DNA of 64,000 bases from Arbacia lixula (lineage: Eukaryota; Echinodermata; Echinoidea; Arbacioida; Arbaciidae): assembly GCA_963669155.1 (NCBI GenBank), contig OZ022583.1:13002559-13066558 (forward strand), given 5' to 3'. The notes under the pieces are model-generated. The model was given only the letters and a program-made list of their open reading frames with translations, did no database searches and had not been told where the DNA came from. The translations under genes and the position numbers were made by a program. Each line of letters opens with the position of its first letter. Within the stretch, counting starts at the first letter, position 1. This document shows positions 24,801 to 64,000 of this stretch, one piece after another.

Positions 24801-25685
24801 GACGGGGACAAGTAATCTTTGTCCTATAGGGTACGCCATGTGGCCTTGAACTATGGAACATACATTTGGAATAGATTTGAACTAAAATGAATGAATTCGC
24901 TTGATACGACAATGAAGATGATATGTATTTTTTTAATGTTTTACTGAATAACGTTTCAAAAACTTTTCCCTCTTTTCATATGACATTTCGTTTGATAAAA
25001 ATTAACCTTCCAAACGTGTTCATTTTTTGTTAAGCGTTTGATAGCAAGCATACAGTTTGGCATACTTCCATCTCACTTTCTGTTAAGCGGATAGATAATG
25101 ATGCCTTGTTCTTTGTAGACTGGCTTCTAGGCTGTAAGGGATTTTTAATCCAAACTACAATATAAAAACAAAACATGTCTGGCTGCAGTAGACTAATCAT
25201 TCTCTGTTCTTTCCCGGGCATCGCGCAGGCAGAGAAAAAATGAGAATGAAGGAGTGACTAGTCTTGTGAGTTCCAGACTCTAATTTCAAAGTTTGAATTG
25301 AAAATGTTCATAAGCCTGGAAGACAGGCTACTTAAGACCGGCTAAAATCTTTGTGCACAATACACGTAGCCCATGTCTTGCATACAAGACGGTTTATCGG
25401 AGCTGACGTGTTTTCTTTTCGACCAAGCCCTCTTTTTATGGATGACTCAGGGAGAAGTGATTTCTCAGTCACTTCCTAGCTCGCTGCGATACTTGCACGG
25501 TATACTACCCCGCTCCCTAAGGCAGGAGGAACGTCTTGTCTCGGGTAGCGATGCACTTAACGGGGGGAAAGCTTTAGGGGGTTGCGTAGAGAGCAAAGTC
25601 GGTCAGGCAAACGCTGTGTGTGTTATGAATTATGTCTATGAAGACTGCGATGGAGACTGAGAGTTCGGTGTGTTGTTGTGTGACG
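21900..25685. other. AT-rich intergenic DNA, no gene supported
   Basis: Poly-G at about 22051-22069, a poly-C block near 24134, and otherwise unstructured AT-rich sequence. Short open frames (for example 24281-24505 plus) are hydrophobic by base composition only and show no domain or splice context. Confidence 0.55.
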
Positions 25686-25689
25686 TCAG

Positions 25690-26792
25690 AGGGGTGTAGG
25701 GGAATGAGAGAGAAAGAGAGCTAGAGAGAGGGGGGAGGGAAGAGGGGAGGGGCAGGGGAGAGGACAGGTTGTAGATTGGAGGGGAGGAGATGGAGAACTT
25801 ACAAGAGAAAAAGAGAACATGAGCGATAATTTGATGAACCGTAAATATGAATAGAGAGCGAGAGAGGGGATGGTGGTGGGGTTTGGGGTTGGGGGGGGGG
25901 GGGGGCGGGAGTGGCTTGAAAGCGGGAGGGGGCTGGGTTTCATGGGTAGGAAGTGAGGTAGGAACGGAGGAAGAGATAAAGAATGAGAAAGAGTGAGACA
26001 TAATGAGCACGCAAACTGAAACAAAATTATTGCATTTGTGTTATGCTATCCAGGTGTTCTGCAAGATATGATGATAGGAAATCAACTTGCAGACAAAAGT
26101 CCGACTGGGGAGATAACGAAACCATGAAAAAAAAGAGGATGAAGAGAAAATTAGGAGAAGGAGAAGATAAGGAGGAGGGATATAAATGGGGGACAAATTA
26201 CTTCACGACGAACAAGAATAAAGGACGCAAAAAGATATAGGATAGATGAGAGGAAGGGATAGTGGAAAAGAAGAAGAAGAAGAAGAAGAAGAAGAAGAAG
26301 AAGAAGAAGAAGAAGAAGAAGAAGAAGAAGAAGAAGAAGAAGAAGAAGAAGAAGAAGAAGAAGAAGAAGAAGAAGAAGAAGAAGAAGAAGAAGAAGAAGA
26401 AGAAGATGATGATGATGAAAACAAGCGGCGTGGAAAAGTGGGAAGCAGAAGGAGGAGGAAGAACATCAAGATGACAGAAGAAAAAGAAGATAAACTAGAC
26501 AAAAAGAAGCAGAAGAAAAAGCAGGAGAAAACAATATAAAAACAAGGAGACGAAAAAAGAAGTAGAGAGAAGAAGGAGAAGGAGGACATGAAGAAGAAGA
26601 AGAAGATGATGACGAAAATGAGCGTCATAGTGGAAGGGAGGACTAGGAGGGAGATCACGAGGACGAAAAAGGAAAAAGAAAATAAAGATGAAGGTGGAAA
26701 AGAAGCGGATGATGATGATGAGGATGATGAGGATGATGAGGATGATGAGGATGATGAGGATGATGAGGATGATGAGGAGGATGAGGAGGATG

Positions 26793-26839
<47 letters not shown>

Positions 26840-26900
26840 AAAATGGAGTAAGATCGACTACTTCTTGGCAGAGAGAGAGAGAGAGGGGGGGGGGATTGAG
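25690..26900. repeat. Purine-rich microsatellite cluster (GA)n, (GAA)n, (GAT)n
   Basis: GA-rich sequence at 25690-25990, nearly perfect (GAA)n of about 45 units at about 26268-26405, and (GAT)-type repeats at 26706-26838 with a regular GAGGATGAT sub-unit. Long acidic or basic homopolymer frames here are artefacts. Confidence 0.9.
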
Positions 26901-27769
26901 GAAACCATTCGGAGATAAGACAGGAAGACGTACGGGGAGACCAGGGACACGACACGAGCTCCCTGTCACGGTCACGTGCGTGGCCATGATCATGATGATA
27001 TACCTCACATTTTTGGCTCGAAACCAAAGTGCCGCTTACTTGACTGGAAGAATGTGAGTTTGGGCTCCTAAAGGTACGTCCAGGGGAAAGCGGTTTTGCT
27101 GGAGTGCCGCTCACCGCCTGTACCCCAACGGCAGAGTTTTCTCGCAACGGCAAAACCTGAAAATACTTCCTCTAGCAAGTACTATCATTGCCGTGACGAT
27201 TGTAACCTCTGCAAGAGACGAGAAAACCCTGTTAAAGGTTTAAGAAAATGTGACATTTTAACAAGCCGCAACTGCACACCGCCTCTGTGTGAATACGAAC
27301 ACGCGTTCGACTACTACTGTATTTCTGTAATTTTGCGTCACGCAACATTTCGTGTTACTGCAGTACTTTAAAGCTCACTTCATCGGATAATCAAGGGAAT
27401 ACCATTAATGACGTCCACGCGGGCACTTGTGTTAACTTTGGCCTACGTGAGCAACTTAGGCTCCGAACTTCTTCAGTAACTTCTGTGAAGTTCGTGAGCT
27501 ATATAGAGACACTAAGGTATACTGCACTTTGCTTGTACAGTATGTGCGTTACTTGTGCAATATAATGTATGATAGGCACATGGAGATGATTTGCATCTCA
27601 ATACAAATAATATTCAAGCAACAAAAATCGATCAGCCGTCATTTTATAATGGGGCTACGAAACTTCATTTTAATCCGTGTTGTTTTCACACCCCCCCCCC
27701 CCCCCCCCCAGCTCCTCCAAATGTGATGTAACCATGCCAAACCGAGAAGTATCTACAGTATCTCTCTTT

Positions 27770-27862
27770 ATCCAGGGCTCTTTTTAAAAAGCAGCCCTCG
27801 AGACTGAAAGGACTACCCTGACTAAATAGAATAAATAAAATAGATAAATAAATAAATAGTAG
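27770..27862 (+). mobile_element. 3' tail of a non-LTR retrotransposon (remnant)
   Basis: CAGGGCTCTTTTTAAAAAGC followed by AGCCCTCGAGACTG and CTACCCTGAC, then an AATAAATAAAATAGATAAAT tail. Same arrangement as 8461-8555: hairpin-like segment, then a tetranucleotide tail. Confidence 0.45.
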
Positions 27863-28169
27863 GGTCTACCATGGGCGGAAATCCCGGGGGGACGGGGGGA
27901 ATTGTCCCCTCCCCCCACTATTTTCGTTTCTCTACAGGAATGAGATATAGTGTCCCCCCACTTTTCGATCCTCCCCCCTCCCCCCACTGAGAGCACTTTC
28001 AGAGACTGGGCGGGATTAAAAATCATGGAAAAAAACACTCCCCCCTCAGCGGTACATGCCGCCCCCCCCCCCCCCCCACCCCCGCCCCCCTCACCTTCGG
28101 GGAGCGATTTTTTAGGAAAACACGTCCCCCCACCTTCGGGGAGCGATTTCCGCCCATGGGGTCTACGAT
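27861..28169. repeat. Foldback element with CATGGGCGGAAATC ends
   Basis: GTCTACCATGGGCGGAAATC at the left is inverted near 28146-28160 as GATTTCCGCCCATG. The inside is C-rich with several poly-C blocks and a repeated ACCTTCGGGGAGCGATTT word. It is inserted directly after the retrotransposon tail. Confidence 0.6.
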
Positions 28170-28332
28170 CTACCATTAATATACACCAACTTTTGTTAAA
28201 TAATTTTGAACCGCCGAAAATATTTCTCCTCCTGTCTGCGTATATTTATTTCTCATTCGGTCCCCATCCCTATCTTTCCTAGCTGTCTTCGTCTTCTCTC
28301 ATTATACATAATTTAAACCGATCTCACCTCCA

Positions 28333-28735
28333 GACCTACCAACCTCTGGAGTTCAAAAACTGTATTCTTTAATCCAAAAAGTTGTATTTTACCGACAAAA
28401 GTTGTATTAAAAAAAACCCGGATCAGTGCCTCTTACAGTTCCTAAATCGAGCTTTTTTTATGAAGCATTAGTTGAATGTGCATGGTTTCGTCATGACTGG
28501 TATCTTCGATGAACCAATGAACATCCCCAAATTGCCAATGTGAGATGCTGGTAGGATACTTTACAAAACAGAATGGGCATTTTGCCAATGAATATGGCAC
28601 ACCCAAGATTTTTATAAAAATTGTTGTATTTTTTGTCGTATTTTTTAGAGGAAAATCGTACTGTCGCATTTACTTCTGAAAATCGCACTAAATCGACTAA
28701 ATACGACTAAATCGTACTGGTTGGCAGGTCTGACC
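28333..28735. repeat. Dispersed repeat, copy 1 (pair with 43343-43653)
   Basis: About 300 bases match 43343-43653 in the same orientation. Shared words include TGGAGTTCAAAAACTG, TTTAATCCAAAAAGTTGTAT and GATGAACCAATGAACATCCC. Copy 1 has a longer right end. Family unknown. Confidence 0.75.
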
Positions 28736-28740
28736 CTCAC

Positions 28741-28813
<73 letters not shown>

Positions 28814-28820
28814 TCTCTCT
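28741..28820. repeat. (CT)n microsatellite
   Basis: About 80 bases of nearly perfect CT dinucleotides immediately after the dispersed repeat at 28333-28735. Confidence 0.95.
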
Positions 28821-29239
28821 TCCGCTAAATATTTATCTTGTCTCGTGTCTCTCTTTCATTCTCCTTGAGCCTAGAACTGATGAGCTTCGACCGAGCCGTG
28901 ACTCACCGCACAGGCCAAATTGTCGGTAAATCAGCCAATTGTACAAGCTAAAATGCCAATCTCAAATCTCAAATTCAACCAATTCCGACAGACTCGCCGC
29001 CTTCAAATTGAGTTCTGGTCGTAAGCCGAGGATGTTGGGGAAACTAGAAAATCGTGTCACCGAAAATAATCGCCGAGACTGCTGTTGTGATTTCTCATGG
29101 ATCTAGAAAATATGAATAATGAATGAATAATAACGGGAAACTCGACCTTTAAAGGATTACTGCTGGAATCTGTTGGGGCCGCTGGCATTTTTCATCGCGA
29201 CAGGCTTTGATGTTCTCAAACATTATATGAGAGAAACTC

Positions 29240-29480
29240 AAATTGTATGCATGCATGTATGTATATATGGATATTTGTCAGTATGTATGTGTTATGTATG
29301 CGTGTATGCGTGTATGTGTGTATGTATGTGTGTGTGTATGTGTGTATGTATGTATGTGTGTATGTATGTATGTATGTGTTATGTACGCGTGTGTGTATGT
29401 ATGTATGTATGCATATATGACTGGCGTACATGATACACCTACATCAAACGCATACATGTATGTATAATATATGACAGATG
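29240..29480. repeat. TATG/TGTA-type tetranucleotide repeat
   Basis: Alternating TATG, TGTG and TATA units for about 180 bases, then degenerate flanks to about 29480. Cys/Met/Val/Tyr-rich frames on both strands arise from it. Confidence 0.85.
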
Positions 29481-29619
29481 TACATACGGGTATGGTGTAC
29501 TGTCTATATGTATGTACAGGTGTATTTATGAATGGATCGACATTTTGTATGAGTGTGTGTATGAAATAAACTGTGTGCGCGTGCGTGTGTATTACACAAA
29601 TAAAAAAAAAAAACATGAC

Positions 29620-32545
29620 TTTCAATGTCCATTATCAAGTATCACATACGATTTAATAACATAACATGTTGCCATATACATGTTTGTAAATGTTCGATTC
29701 TTCATCGACGGGCACAAAGCGTGACTTCCATTCTTTTGAAGGAAACATAAAACATAATAACTGAAACAAACACAGGGAAACTAAAAACATATATATATTT
29801 TATACACTATATACTACAAAGATGTTCACCCCTTTGTCCTACCATAATGATGTACAACATGCGTACCTCATATAGTTTGAGAAATGTGAAGAACATAATT
29901 AAACATGACTCTTGCATAATATTTACAATCATGATATTCATTGTTCTCGATTTCATATATCAACGGGTTTTTTTCGCGAAATGCAAACAAATATGTATGA
30001 AACGGTAAGAAATAAGGTTAACCTGATTTTTTTGTTCCATTGTACTGTACAATGAACATTTAATATGAAAGCAATAATGTTGCCAATTTGAAAGCCAAAT
30101 AAAGATCAGTCTAGGGATAAAAATTGAACTTGCGCATTGCTTGCGTTTAATAAGTCCAGATTCAAAATAAAACATTCTTTTAACATATCAAACTCACTTA
30201 AAATAGTTCAATGTCATACATTCTTTAGATCATTCGATTGATATGATTAATGCTGCTTTCTTAAGATTTCATCTTTGAAATACATTTTGCAAATCCTGTG
30301 AGAAAAACACATGTATTAGTGTTGTCATGCATTATCATTATCCTTATTCTCTTTCTTAAAAGTATTGTAGTTTTCATGATCATACGTGCAAATTTGTCGT
30401 ATTGTTCTTATTCTTATTACCATTATCACTGAAAATTCCACGATACACACGATTGTATGCCTACACGACTGTTAACCTGAGCAATGGATACTACCATACA
30501 GTAATAAAGGCAAATTAAAATACACATTTTATGTATAGCGTAAAACTCGATTAGGACTGTAATACGTGTTCATGAGGAGGGTATAAAATATATTTTCTAA
30601 TAGAGAATAACATACTAGTGGTGTTTCGTCATCTTCTGAATTTTGTCACAAAAAATGTAAAAGCAAAAACATGCGTTCATTCGATTACAAAGCGTAACAG
30701 TCCGCAAAGCACTTCTTCTTCTTCTTCTTCTTCTTCTTCTCATTTTTCTTCGAATGGTATATACAGAACTGATAAATAGAAAAATAGAATAGAAATTCTG
30801 ATAAATACAAAGTGGTGTGTAATGTATGGAAGTCGTTCACCATGTTATCATCATAGCGTTCACGTCAATTCCCTTTTTTTCTTTCGATCCAATCGTTGAT
30901 TTGTACAAACTACTACAGCCACGCGAATAAATTGAACTGTACAATAACATCATCAGCAAATACTTACACTGTATATGGAGACTTATGTCATGTAAGTAAA
31001 CACTGATCCTAAGTTACATTTACAAAACAAATATAGTTCAGTGATTATTGCTTGATGTGTTTTTTGTTTCATTGTGTCAAATACATATCAAATCAAAGTT
31101 TCAAACATCATACATCTTCCAATAATTTGTTTTTATCAATTTCATTTTCTCTTCATCACCCAAATCTAAGATAATATCAATCCAATCTTTTGATGGACAA
31201 ATCTAATAATCAGTATACCACTGAATTATGATATTAGCACCAGAAAGTACATTACTAACTTTACCATCTCAATAAGTGTCTTTTTTTTTAGTTGTTGTTG
31301 TTGTTTGGGGGTATAGTTTCCTTTAAGTTATGCACTTGCTTTTCAGTGTTTTCTCTTTAACCCACAAAGTTTTAGCTTATGTACACCATCTTCATACTAC
31401 CCATCAACACAGATGAAGTGCTGCAAGACTGGGAAAGCCTTGTGCAAGCATGAACGATTCAAGAGCACATTCTACCAGTATTAATCTAGAGCAGAAACAT
31501 GAAACAAGAAATCGCTTAAACTCCATCATACCCAAACCCGTTGATGCCGTAAAGGATTGATGTGTAAATATACAATAGCGACACAATCACGAGTCTCGCT
31601 GCTGTTCATAGTGTACATCATTAAATAGATAAATCCTTTTAGCTTAATAAAGGGATTATCTTCATTATTCGCAGCCTTGTTACACACAAGATGAAGGCTA
31701 GAATTCTACGGAGATATACTGGCCTTGAGAAAACAAACTCGTACAACTGTCTAAATACTTAATCTACAACCTTCCACGCAATAATGAAATTGATCATTTT
31801 GCATATAGAAATCTTTATCCAGGACTTAATTTGTACCAGATGTTAGATGTCTAAAGCTTCTTGATCTCGTAGTGAAATGTTTTCATTTACAGAAATCCTG
31901 TTTTGATGTTAGCAGTTGCATAGAAAGCATGAAGCTCACTGCGTTGGACTGCAATCCCTGGAAGTCTATCATAGGCTTAGCTATCCACTAATTTTACCTA
32001 CGCTACCCACACATACTCTAATGTACTGTGGGCAATCTTTGAAATTCAATAGAAGTAGATTGATGATGGCTCTACAAAAATCAGGCAAATGATAGAAAAC
32101 TTATTAGGGGAAAGTAATCATCACTTTATCACCCCCCAAACTTTGCGGTTCCACAACAAATCTCCGCAGCATAGAAACTAGGTACCATACGTACATGTTT
32201 ATGTGCCTTGAGGGTTGCAATTGCCTGTTCTTCATTATCATAGGCATAACCTTGCCAACCTTACTATGTTTAACACCATTCAAAGCTTAACCCACTCTTC
32301 GGAATACGCCCTCCCGTACCAAACAAACAGCTACTCTATGCAATCGGTGTGCATAACTTATGCAGATGTTGATTGAGTGGGAAATATTAAAGAGTTAATG
32401 TTCGCAAGGTATTGCGTGAGAGAACGCTAACTCAGAGAGCTACATGTACTGGGTATGACACGGCGAGACTGAACAATCCTTGCAGAGCATCTTCTCCAGC
32501 TCTCTCTTGTGGAGAATGATAAAGTGACCAGGGGTAGAATATCAG
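29620..32545. other. Long AT-rich low-repeat stretch, no gene supported
   Basis: Nearly 3 kb unusually free of microsatellites and foldback repeats compared with its surroundings. It has a short CTT run near 30717 and no exon-like composition. Lying downstream of the probable last HIP1 exon, it could be distal 3' UTR, but no convincing minus-strand polyadenylation signal was fixed. A weak open exon-like segment near 32420-32505 minus was considered and not accepted. Confidence 0.4.
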
Positions 32546-32554
32546 ACTCTATTA

Positions 32555-33245
32555 GATCGACCCTAAGTCCAATTCCCTATCTACGATGTATAGTTTTATA
32601 ATTGATATCAATTAGAAGTTAAGTTTCAATCAATCACAGTTCTATACAAGGCGGGGGTGCTTGTCTCCCCTGAGTGGTTTTTATATACGGTTTTCATTGT
32701 TTTTATTATTATTATTGAGTCTGTGTTTGAAGACTAACGTAGGATCGCCATCACGCAGCAAGATTCGACCCACAATTCCAAAGGGGGAATTAGCAAACTT
32801 CCTGTAGAAGTAGCCGCTCACTGCACTACACTACTCGGGAGGGAGGGGGGGGAGGGGGAGGTGGAGTTAGGGTTATGAGCCCATCCCTATCAGTGATAAA
32901 TGACGACTCTTGGCAATGTTACATTTTTGGATACTGACCAAAAGAGATGCTGCTGGGTATGTGGTTTGATTGCAAGCTGGCTTTGTACGGGGTTGAAATT
33001 CCAAGGTATCAGGAGTTTTCATCTGCTTCTCAATCTTTTCAGCTGTTTCACATCAGAATCATCCTGGCTGTGGCCTGGACTTTAGGATTCATGTGCAGGG
33101 CTGGTCTCCCGTCTTATAAAGACTTGCAACTGATCTAATTTGATCGCAAGTCCAATCTCTTATCTGAAAACTAACAAAGTTACGGTTGATATCAATCGAA
33201 ACTCAAGCTGCGATCAGTCGCAATTCTTTTTGAGACAGATCCCTT
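32555..33245. repeat. Two GGGCCC-type foldback repeat remnants
   Basis: Near 32555-32660 (GACCCTAAGTCCAATTCCCT ... ACAAGGCGGGGGT) and 33110-33245 (CCGTCTTATAAAGACTTGC ... TGAGACAGATCCC). Both carry TTGATATCAAT-type centres and are degraded members of the family at 4229-4316. Between them is unassigned DNA. Confidence 0.45.
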
Positions 33246-34257
33246 GTGACAAGAAAAAGAGGCCGCACTATTGCTGTATTTGTTCTAGATTTTGTTCTGG
33301 AAAAAAGGAGGAACAAATACCACTTTATTTGAGTGACTCCCATTCATATACACTTCTAGTGGTACTGTTTTGGCAACATCACTACAAATGTGGCACATAT
33401 TTTGCAAACAAGTGATCATTTTGAACACAGTTAGCAGTTAGAAGCTGTGGAATAGGCAACCAGAAATATTAATATTTGCTTTTGTAACAGTCATATGTAT
33501 GAGAAAATACTATTATCCAGTGGTGTGCAGAAACAGCTACATTGCAGGATAGATTCTAAAAACTAAAATATACCCAGGATCGAACCACTTACATGTTGGT
33601 TGTCTGTGTTTGGGGTCAAAGTTAAAAATATGAAGGAAGAGGAAAATTGGCTTCTTTCAACTCCTGCTATCCTCTTCGACTTACGCAATGTCCCTGGCAT
33701 TTGAACCAGTTTGTGAAGATGTAATCGCCAAGAATTGCAGACTGCAGATGGCCTTAAGTTAACTTCAACACAGCTGAGGGAGCTCTGAGACACTCAACCT
33801 CAACTAGGATAGCAAGATAGCAGGAAGAATATAAAGCTATGACCAGACGGTTGCCCCTCAATGTGCAGAGTGAAAATCAGAAAACACAAAATGTATATTT
33901 CATAAACAACACCGTGTGTTACCTAGCATCGTACAAGCGATAAAAGTGAAATTTTTAGGAATTATAATTAACTGTTAAAATTGAGACATATTTTTCATGA
34001 AAAAAATGTTGGTCAAATTGAGCACCTGTAAGTCAGCATACTGCGGTATAATTGACTATACACATCCACATGTACATATATAAAACATATATTGGAACAA
34101 CTATTTCAATAGTGTACCTGACTACTATAAAGTGCTATATTAATAAATGTGACATGGTATCATATGTGGAAAAACAATTAATGATGTAAGGTGAAGGTAT
34201 ATAAGAGAAGAAGGCAAGCAACAAACACAACGGCAGCAAATTACTGGTACAGGTGAC

Positions 34258-34406
34258 ACCAGGGCCCCGTAACATAAAGGTTTGCAATCAATTGCAAATT
34301 TAAAAGGCGAATTCTGATTGGTTACTGGTCAGTCTTTTGAACAAATAGCCCATGCAAGAACGATGTTTGATTGGCCATTTCCATTTTGATGTTACGGGGC
34401 CCAGGT
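34258..34406. repeat. Foldback MITE with GGGCCCCGTAACATAAAG ends
   Basis: AGGGCCCCGTAACAT at the left is inverted at the right as ATGTTACGGGGCCC. Central words GATTGGTTACTGG and GATTGGCCATTT resemble those in the 10042-10195 element. About 148 bases, no coding capacity. Confidence 0.65.
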
Positions 34407-34534
34407 ATAATGACCACCTATACAGAAAGACCACTTGTGTCTGTAAAGACCATATTGATTGTTTCCTTTGAACAATGTATGAAAGGAATCTGTACAAACA
34501 AATAACCCGCCTTTGTAGTCTCCCGAGAGCGGTC

Positions 34535-35010
34535 TTAAAGGGGAAGTTCACCCTGAAATTATTTGGGTTTCAATGAAAAAAGACAAATGAAAGAAACATA
34601 TGAGTTTTGATGAAAATTGGAAAAGGAAAAGAAAGTTATTTGATTTTAAAGTTTTGAGTTTGTGACGTCACATGCGAGGTGCTCTCCCATATGTTGTGTA
34701 CAATTTTTTTTCGAAAATATGCATTTTCTCACAAAGATATGCATACTTTTACTTGTACATTTGATACATTATTAGAAATATGTTTTTACACACATACCTG
34801 TACGAAAAAAAAATCTTTCCATTGTCAAAAACAGAAAAAAGCGATTTATTGACTTATTTTGTACACAACATATGGGAGAGCACCTCGCCTGTGACGTCAC
34901 AAAATCAAATAACATTATTTTCCTTTGACCGTCAAACCCTCACTTATGTTTCTTTCATTTGTCTCTTTTTATCGAAACCAAAATCATTTCAGGGTGAACT
35001 TCCCCTTTAA
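34535..35010. mobile_element. TTAA-flanked foldback element, family 1, well preserved
   Basis: TTAAAGGGGAAGTTCACCCT left and AGGGTGAACTTCCCCTTTAA right are perfect inverted 20-mers. Arms contain GTTTTGAGTTTGTGACGTCA and GAGAGCACCTCGCC. Very similar to 21407-21899, so the family was active comparatively recently. It would lie in or beyond the HIP1 3' UTR. Confidence 0.8.
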
Positions 35011-35832
35011 TATACATGTTTATTTAGGTAAGGATGAACACCCTGCACAAGATACTGACAAAGGGGAATGTCATCTCCAAATTGGAGTTCTGACCATATC
35101 TCGGGTAAGTGATGAGATTTTTATTTTCAAGTTCAGCCAACTGAAGTAAACCATACTTCAGAGTTCAAACATAATTGCATGTTTGACAGTTAGAGAAACA
35201 TGGTAAAAAAACACATATTTAGAGTATGGTGGGATGATCTGGATAGATGACACCATATGGCCCCATATCATGAAACTCATTGGCATTTACAAATGACTCA
35301 TATCTATCGGATATGTTCTCTCATCACGTCAGAAGCATGGTTTTCAGTCAGTCTTAACAGGTACCGACACATGTGACGATAGTACAAGTTTTACAGAACA
35401 GGTCTGAGAGTGATCATTATGCATTACACATTTTACCTGTCACCATCCTTGTATAATTTTACCAAAAAGATGGTATTGAGACAAACAGATTGAGAAAATA
35501 ATCTCCACTTCTTAGTTTTGCCTCTTAAATTATTGGAGATTCCTAGATTGAGGGTCAAATATAGACATTTCAGTACCTAATAGTAGAATGAACTTACACC
35601 TGGCATAAAACTCATTTTATCTCAGAACAAAAGGGGCTTTTATCTTTGTACCCTCAAGAAGATTTCAGCTGATACTAACAAATACCTATACCTTTACACA
35701 TATGATTGCTGGCAGCACGAAGCAAAAAACGGTCAATAGCTTGTACGAAAGCTTAGAATGTTTAAGAATTGAGAAATGAGAAAACAAAATCGTTTTTTGG
35801 TGATAAACCCTTCTTTTGTATTTTCGGCTCAC

Positions 35833-36165
35833 AAATAGCTGTGACTAATTTCATTTTGGTCACTGTATCCCTCCATTTACAGCATTAATGAAAATCCATT
35901 TGATATACTGTAACTACTGATAGTTGATGGGAGCTCTTCATGCAACGGGGCCTCAATCGTTGTTGAGGGAAAAATATGGGTTTGTCCATGCTTGGAAATA
36001 GCTTCAACTGATTTCATCTTCATCACTATATCCCTACCTTTATATCATTAGTGACAAAACACTTGATAAATTCTAATTATTAGTGGTCCGTGGGAGACTT
36101 AATTGTAGTCCACTCATAGCGGAAGTTAAAGCGAGTGTGTCCATGCTTGCGACGAGGCATAGTTC
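35833..36165. repeat. Degenerate tandem duplication, period about 163 bp
   Basis: AAATAGCTGTGACTAATTTC at 35833 is matched by AAATAGCTTCAACTGATTTC at 35996. The following TATCCCTCC/TATCCCTACC and TGTCCATGCTTG words keep the same spacing. The second unit ends close to the probable last HIP1 exon. Confidence 0.6.
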
Positions 36166-36198
36166 CTTCCTTGTGACTGCCCGGGGTGATGTCATCTC

Positions 36199-63520
<27,322 letters not shown>

Positions 63521-63934
63521 CTGCCATCACAAGAAATACACAGGCGGGCAAATGTCAGACAGGCAGACACAATAGACAATTTTTTTATTATATATGCAAC
63601 TACTGTGCACATCTTTCAAACAACACAGAACTAGAGAGCCCTTTCACTAAAATCTAGCCAAATGGTCCTTACGGCGGACTACCGGTACTGGTGAATATTA
63701 ATGAGTCAGATTGAATGCGACTTGAAGGTATTTGTTTCCACGTTGTTGTGTCTTGATTCAAGAACTAGAAATAGTTGGCATGTTAAAATCGCCGCCCAGT
63801 GAGCAGTAGAGTGCAGGTTCAAATCCCTTCTGGTTCCAAGATTTTTGTCTGACTTGTTTTTCATTCATTAGCAGGATGGAAAACGCTATCGTTACTACTA
63901 CTGGGTGTATGCCTAAAATTTAATTTCAAAATAC

Positions 63935-64000
63935 AGAATGGTATCCCCAAAGCTTGTTGAAGGTTAGTCTGACTAGCAACAACCAATAATTCCAGAGTGT
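63935..64000. repeat. Fragment of family 2 TTAA element core at window edge
   Basis: GGTATCCCCAAAGCTTGTTG and CTAGCAACAACCAATAATTC resemble the central part of 15747-16310 (GAGCCCCAAAGCTTGTCCG, GTAGCAACAACTAATAGATTC). No terminal repeat is seen on the left; the right side is cut by the window. Confidence 0.55.

Noticed and set aside
26203..27153. 316-codon minus-strand Ser-rich frame and acidic plus-strand frames
   Set aside because: Produced by (GAA)n and (GAT)n microsatellites.
32420..32505. Minus-strand segment RELEKMLCKDCSVSPCHTQYM then stop after a CCACAAG acceptor, as alternative last HIP1 exon
   Set aside because: Phase fits, but the sequence is unlike the acidic HIP1 tail and the acceptor lacks a strong pyrimidine tract; the 36.2 kb exon is the better candidate.
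63785..63840. tRNA-like B-box word GGTTCAAATCC
   Set aside because: No A-box at the right distance and no cloverleaf can be drawn; at most a trace of a tRNA-derived SINE.

Overview
This window is genomic DNA from an animal, most likely a marine invertebrate deuterostome; a sea urchin-like echinoderm is my best guess. The coding sequence is split into short exons with GT-AG introns. Exon sequence is GC-rich in an AT-rich background. Dinucleotide and trinucleotide microsatellites, poly-C/poly-G runs and many copies of short foldback repeats are abundant. The species call is an inference from repeat style and from closeness of the proteins to vertebrate families.

Two genes can be supported, both on the minus strand. 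(1) Positions 1-1872 hold the first 624 codons of a TRIM-type RING/B-box/coiled-coil E3 ligase with a beta-propeller-like C-terminal part. It runs off the left edge in one uninterrupted coding exon. A splice acceptor lies 10 bases before its ATG, and a possible non-coding first exon lies near 6.87-7.0 kb. (2) Positions 63520 down to 36199 hold 18 exons of a HIP1/HIP1R (Sla2) orthologue, the clathrin-coat/actin adaptor: the end of the ANTH domain, a linker, a coiled coil and the complete I/LWEQ (THATCH) actin-binding module. Its first exons lie beyond the right edge. The 18 exons keep a single reading frame of 770 codons plus stop across all phases. One intron appears to be GC-AG.

Layout: 0-1.9 kb TRIM exon; 1.9-6.9 kb its 5' intron; 7-36 kb intergenic DNA and the presumed HIP1 3' UTR, full of microsatellites, TTAA-flanked foldback elements and non-LTR retrotransposon remnants; 36.2 kb probable last HIP1 exon; 36.2-47.2 kb a long last intron; 47.2-63.5 kb the dense HIP1 exon cluster.

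The most striking observation is that introns of the HIP1 gene repeatedly contain tandem copies of the adjoining exon's edge, together with its splice site and some intron. I count eight exon boundaries treated this way: donor side at 62574, 61627, 59014, 51709 and 50614; acceptor side at 60699, 59179 and 47336. The arrays range from one decayed copy to six copies, many with intact donor or acceptor sites and open reading frames. They form ladders of decoy splice sites inside a conserved endocytosis gene.
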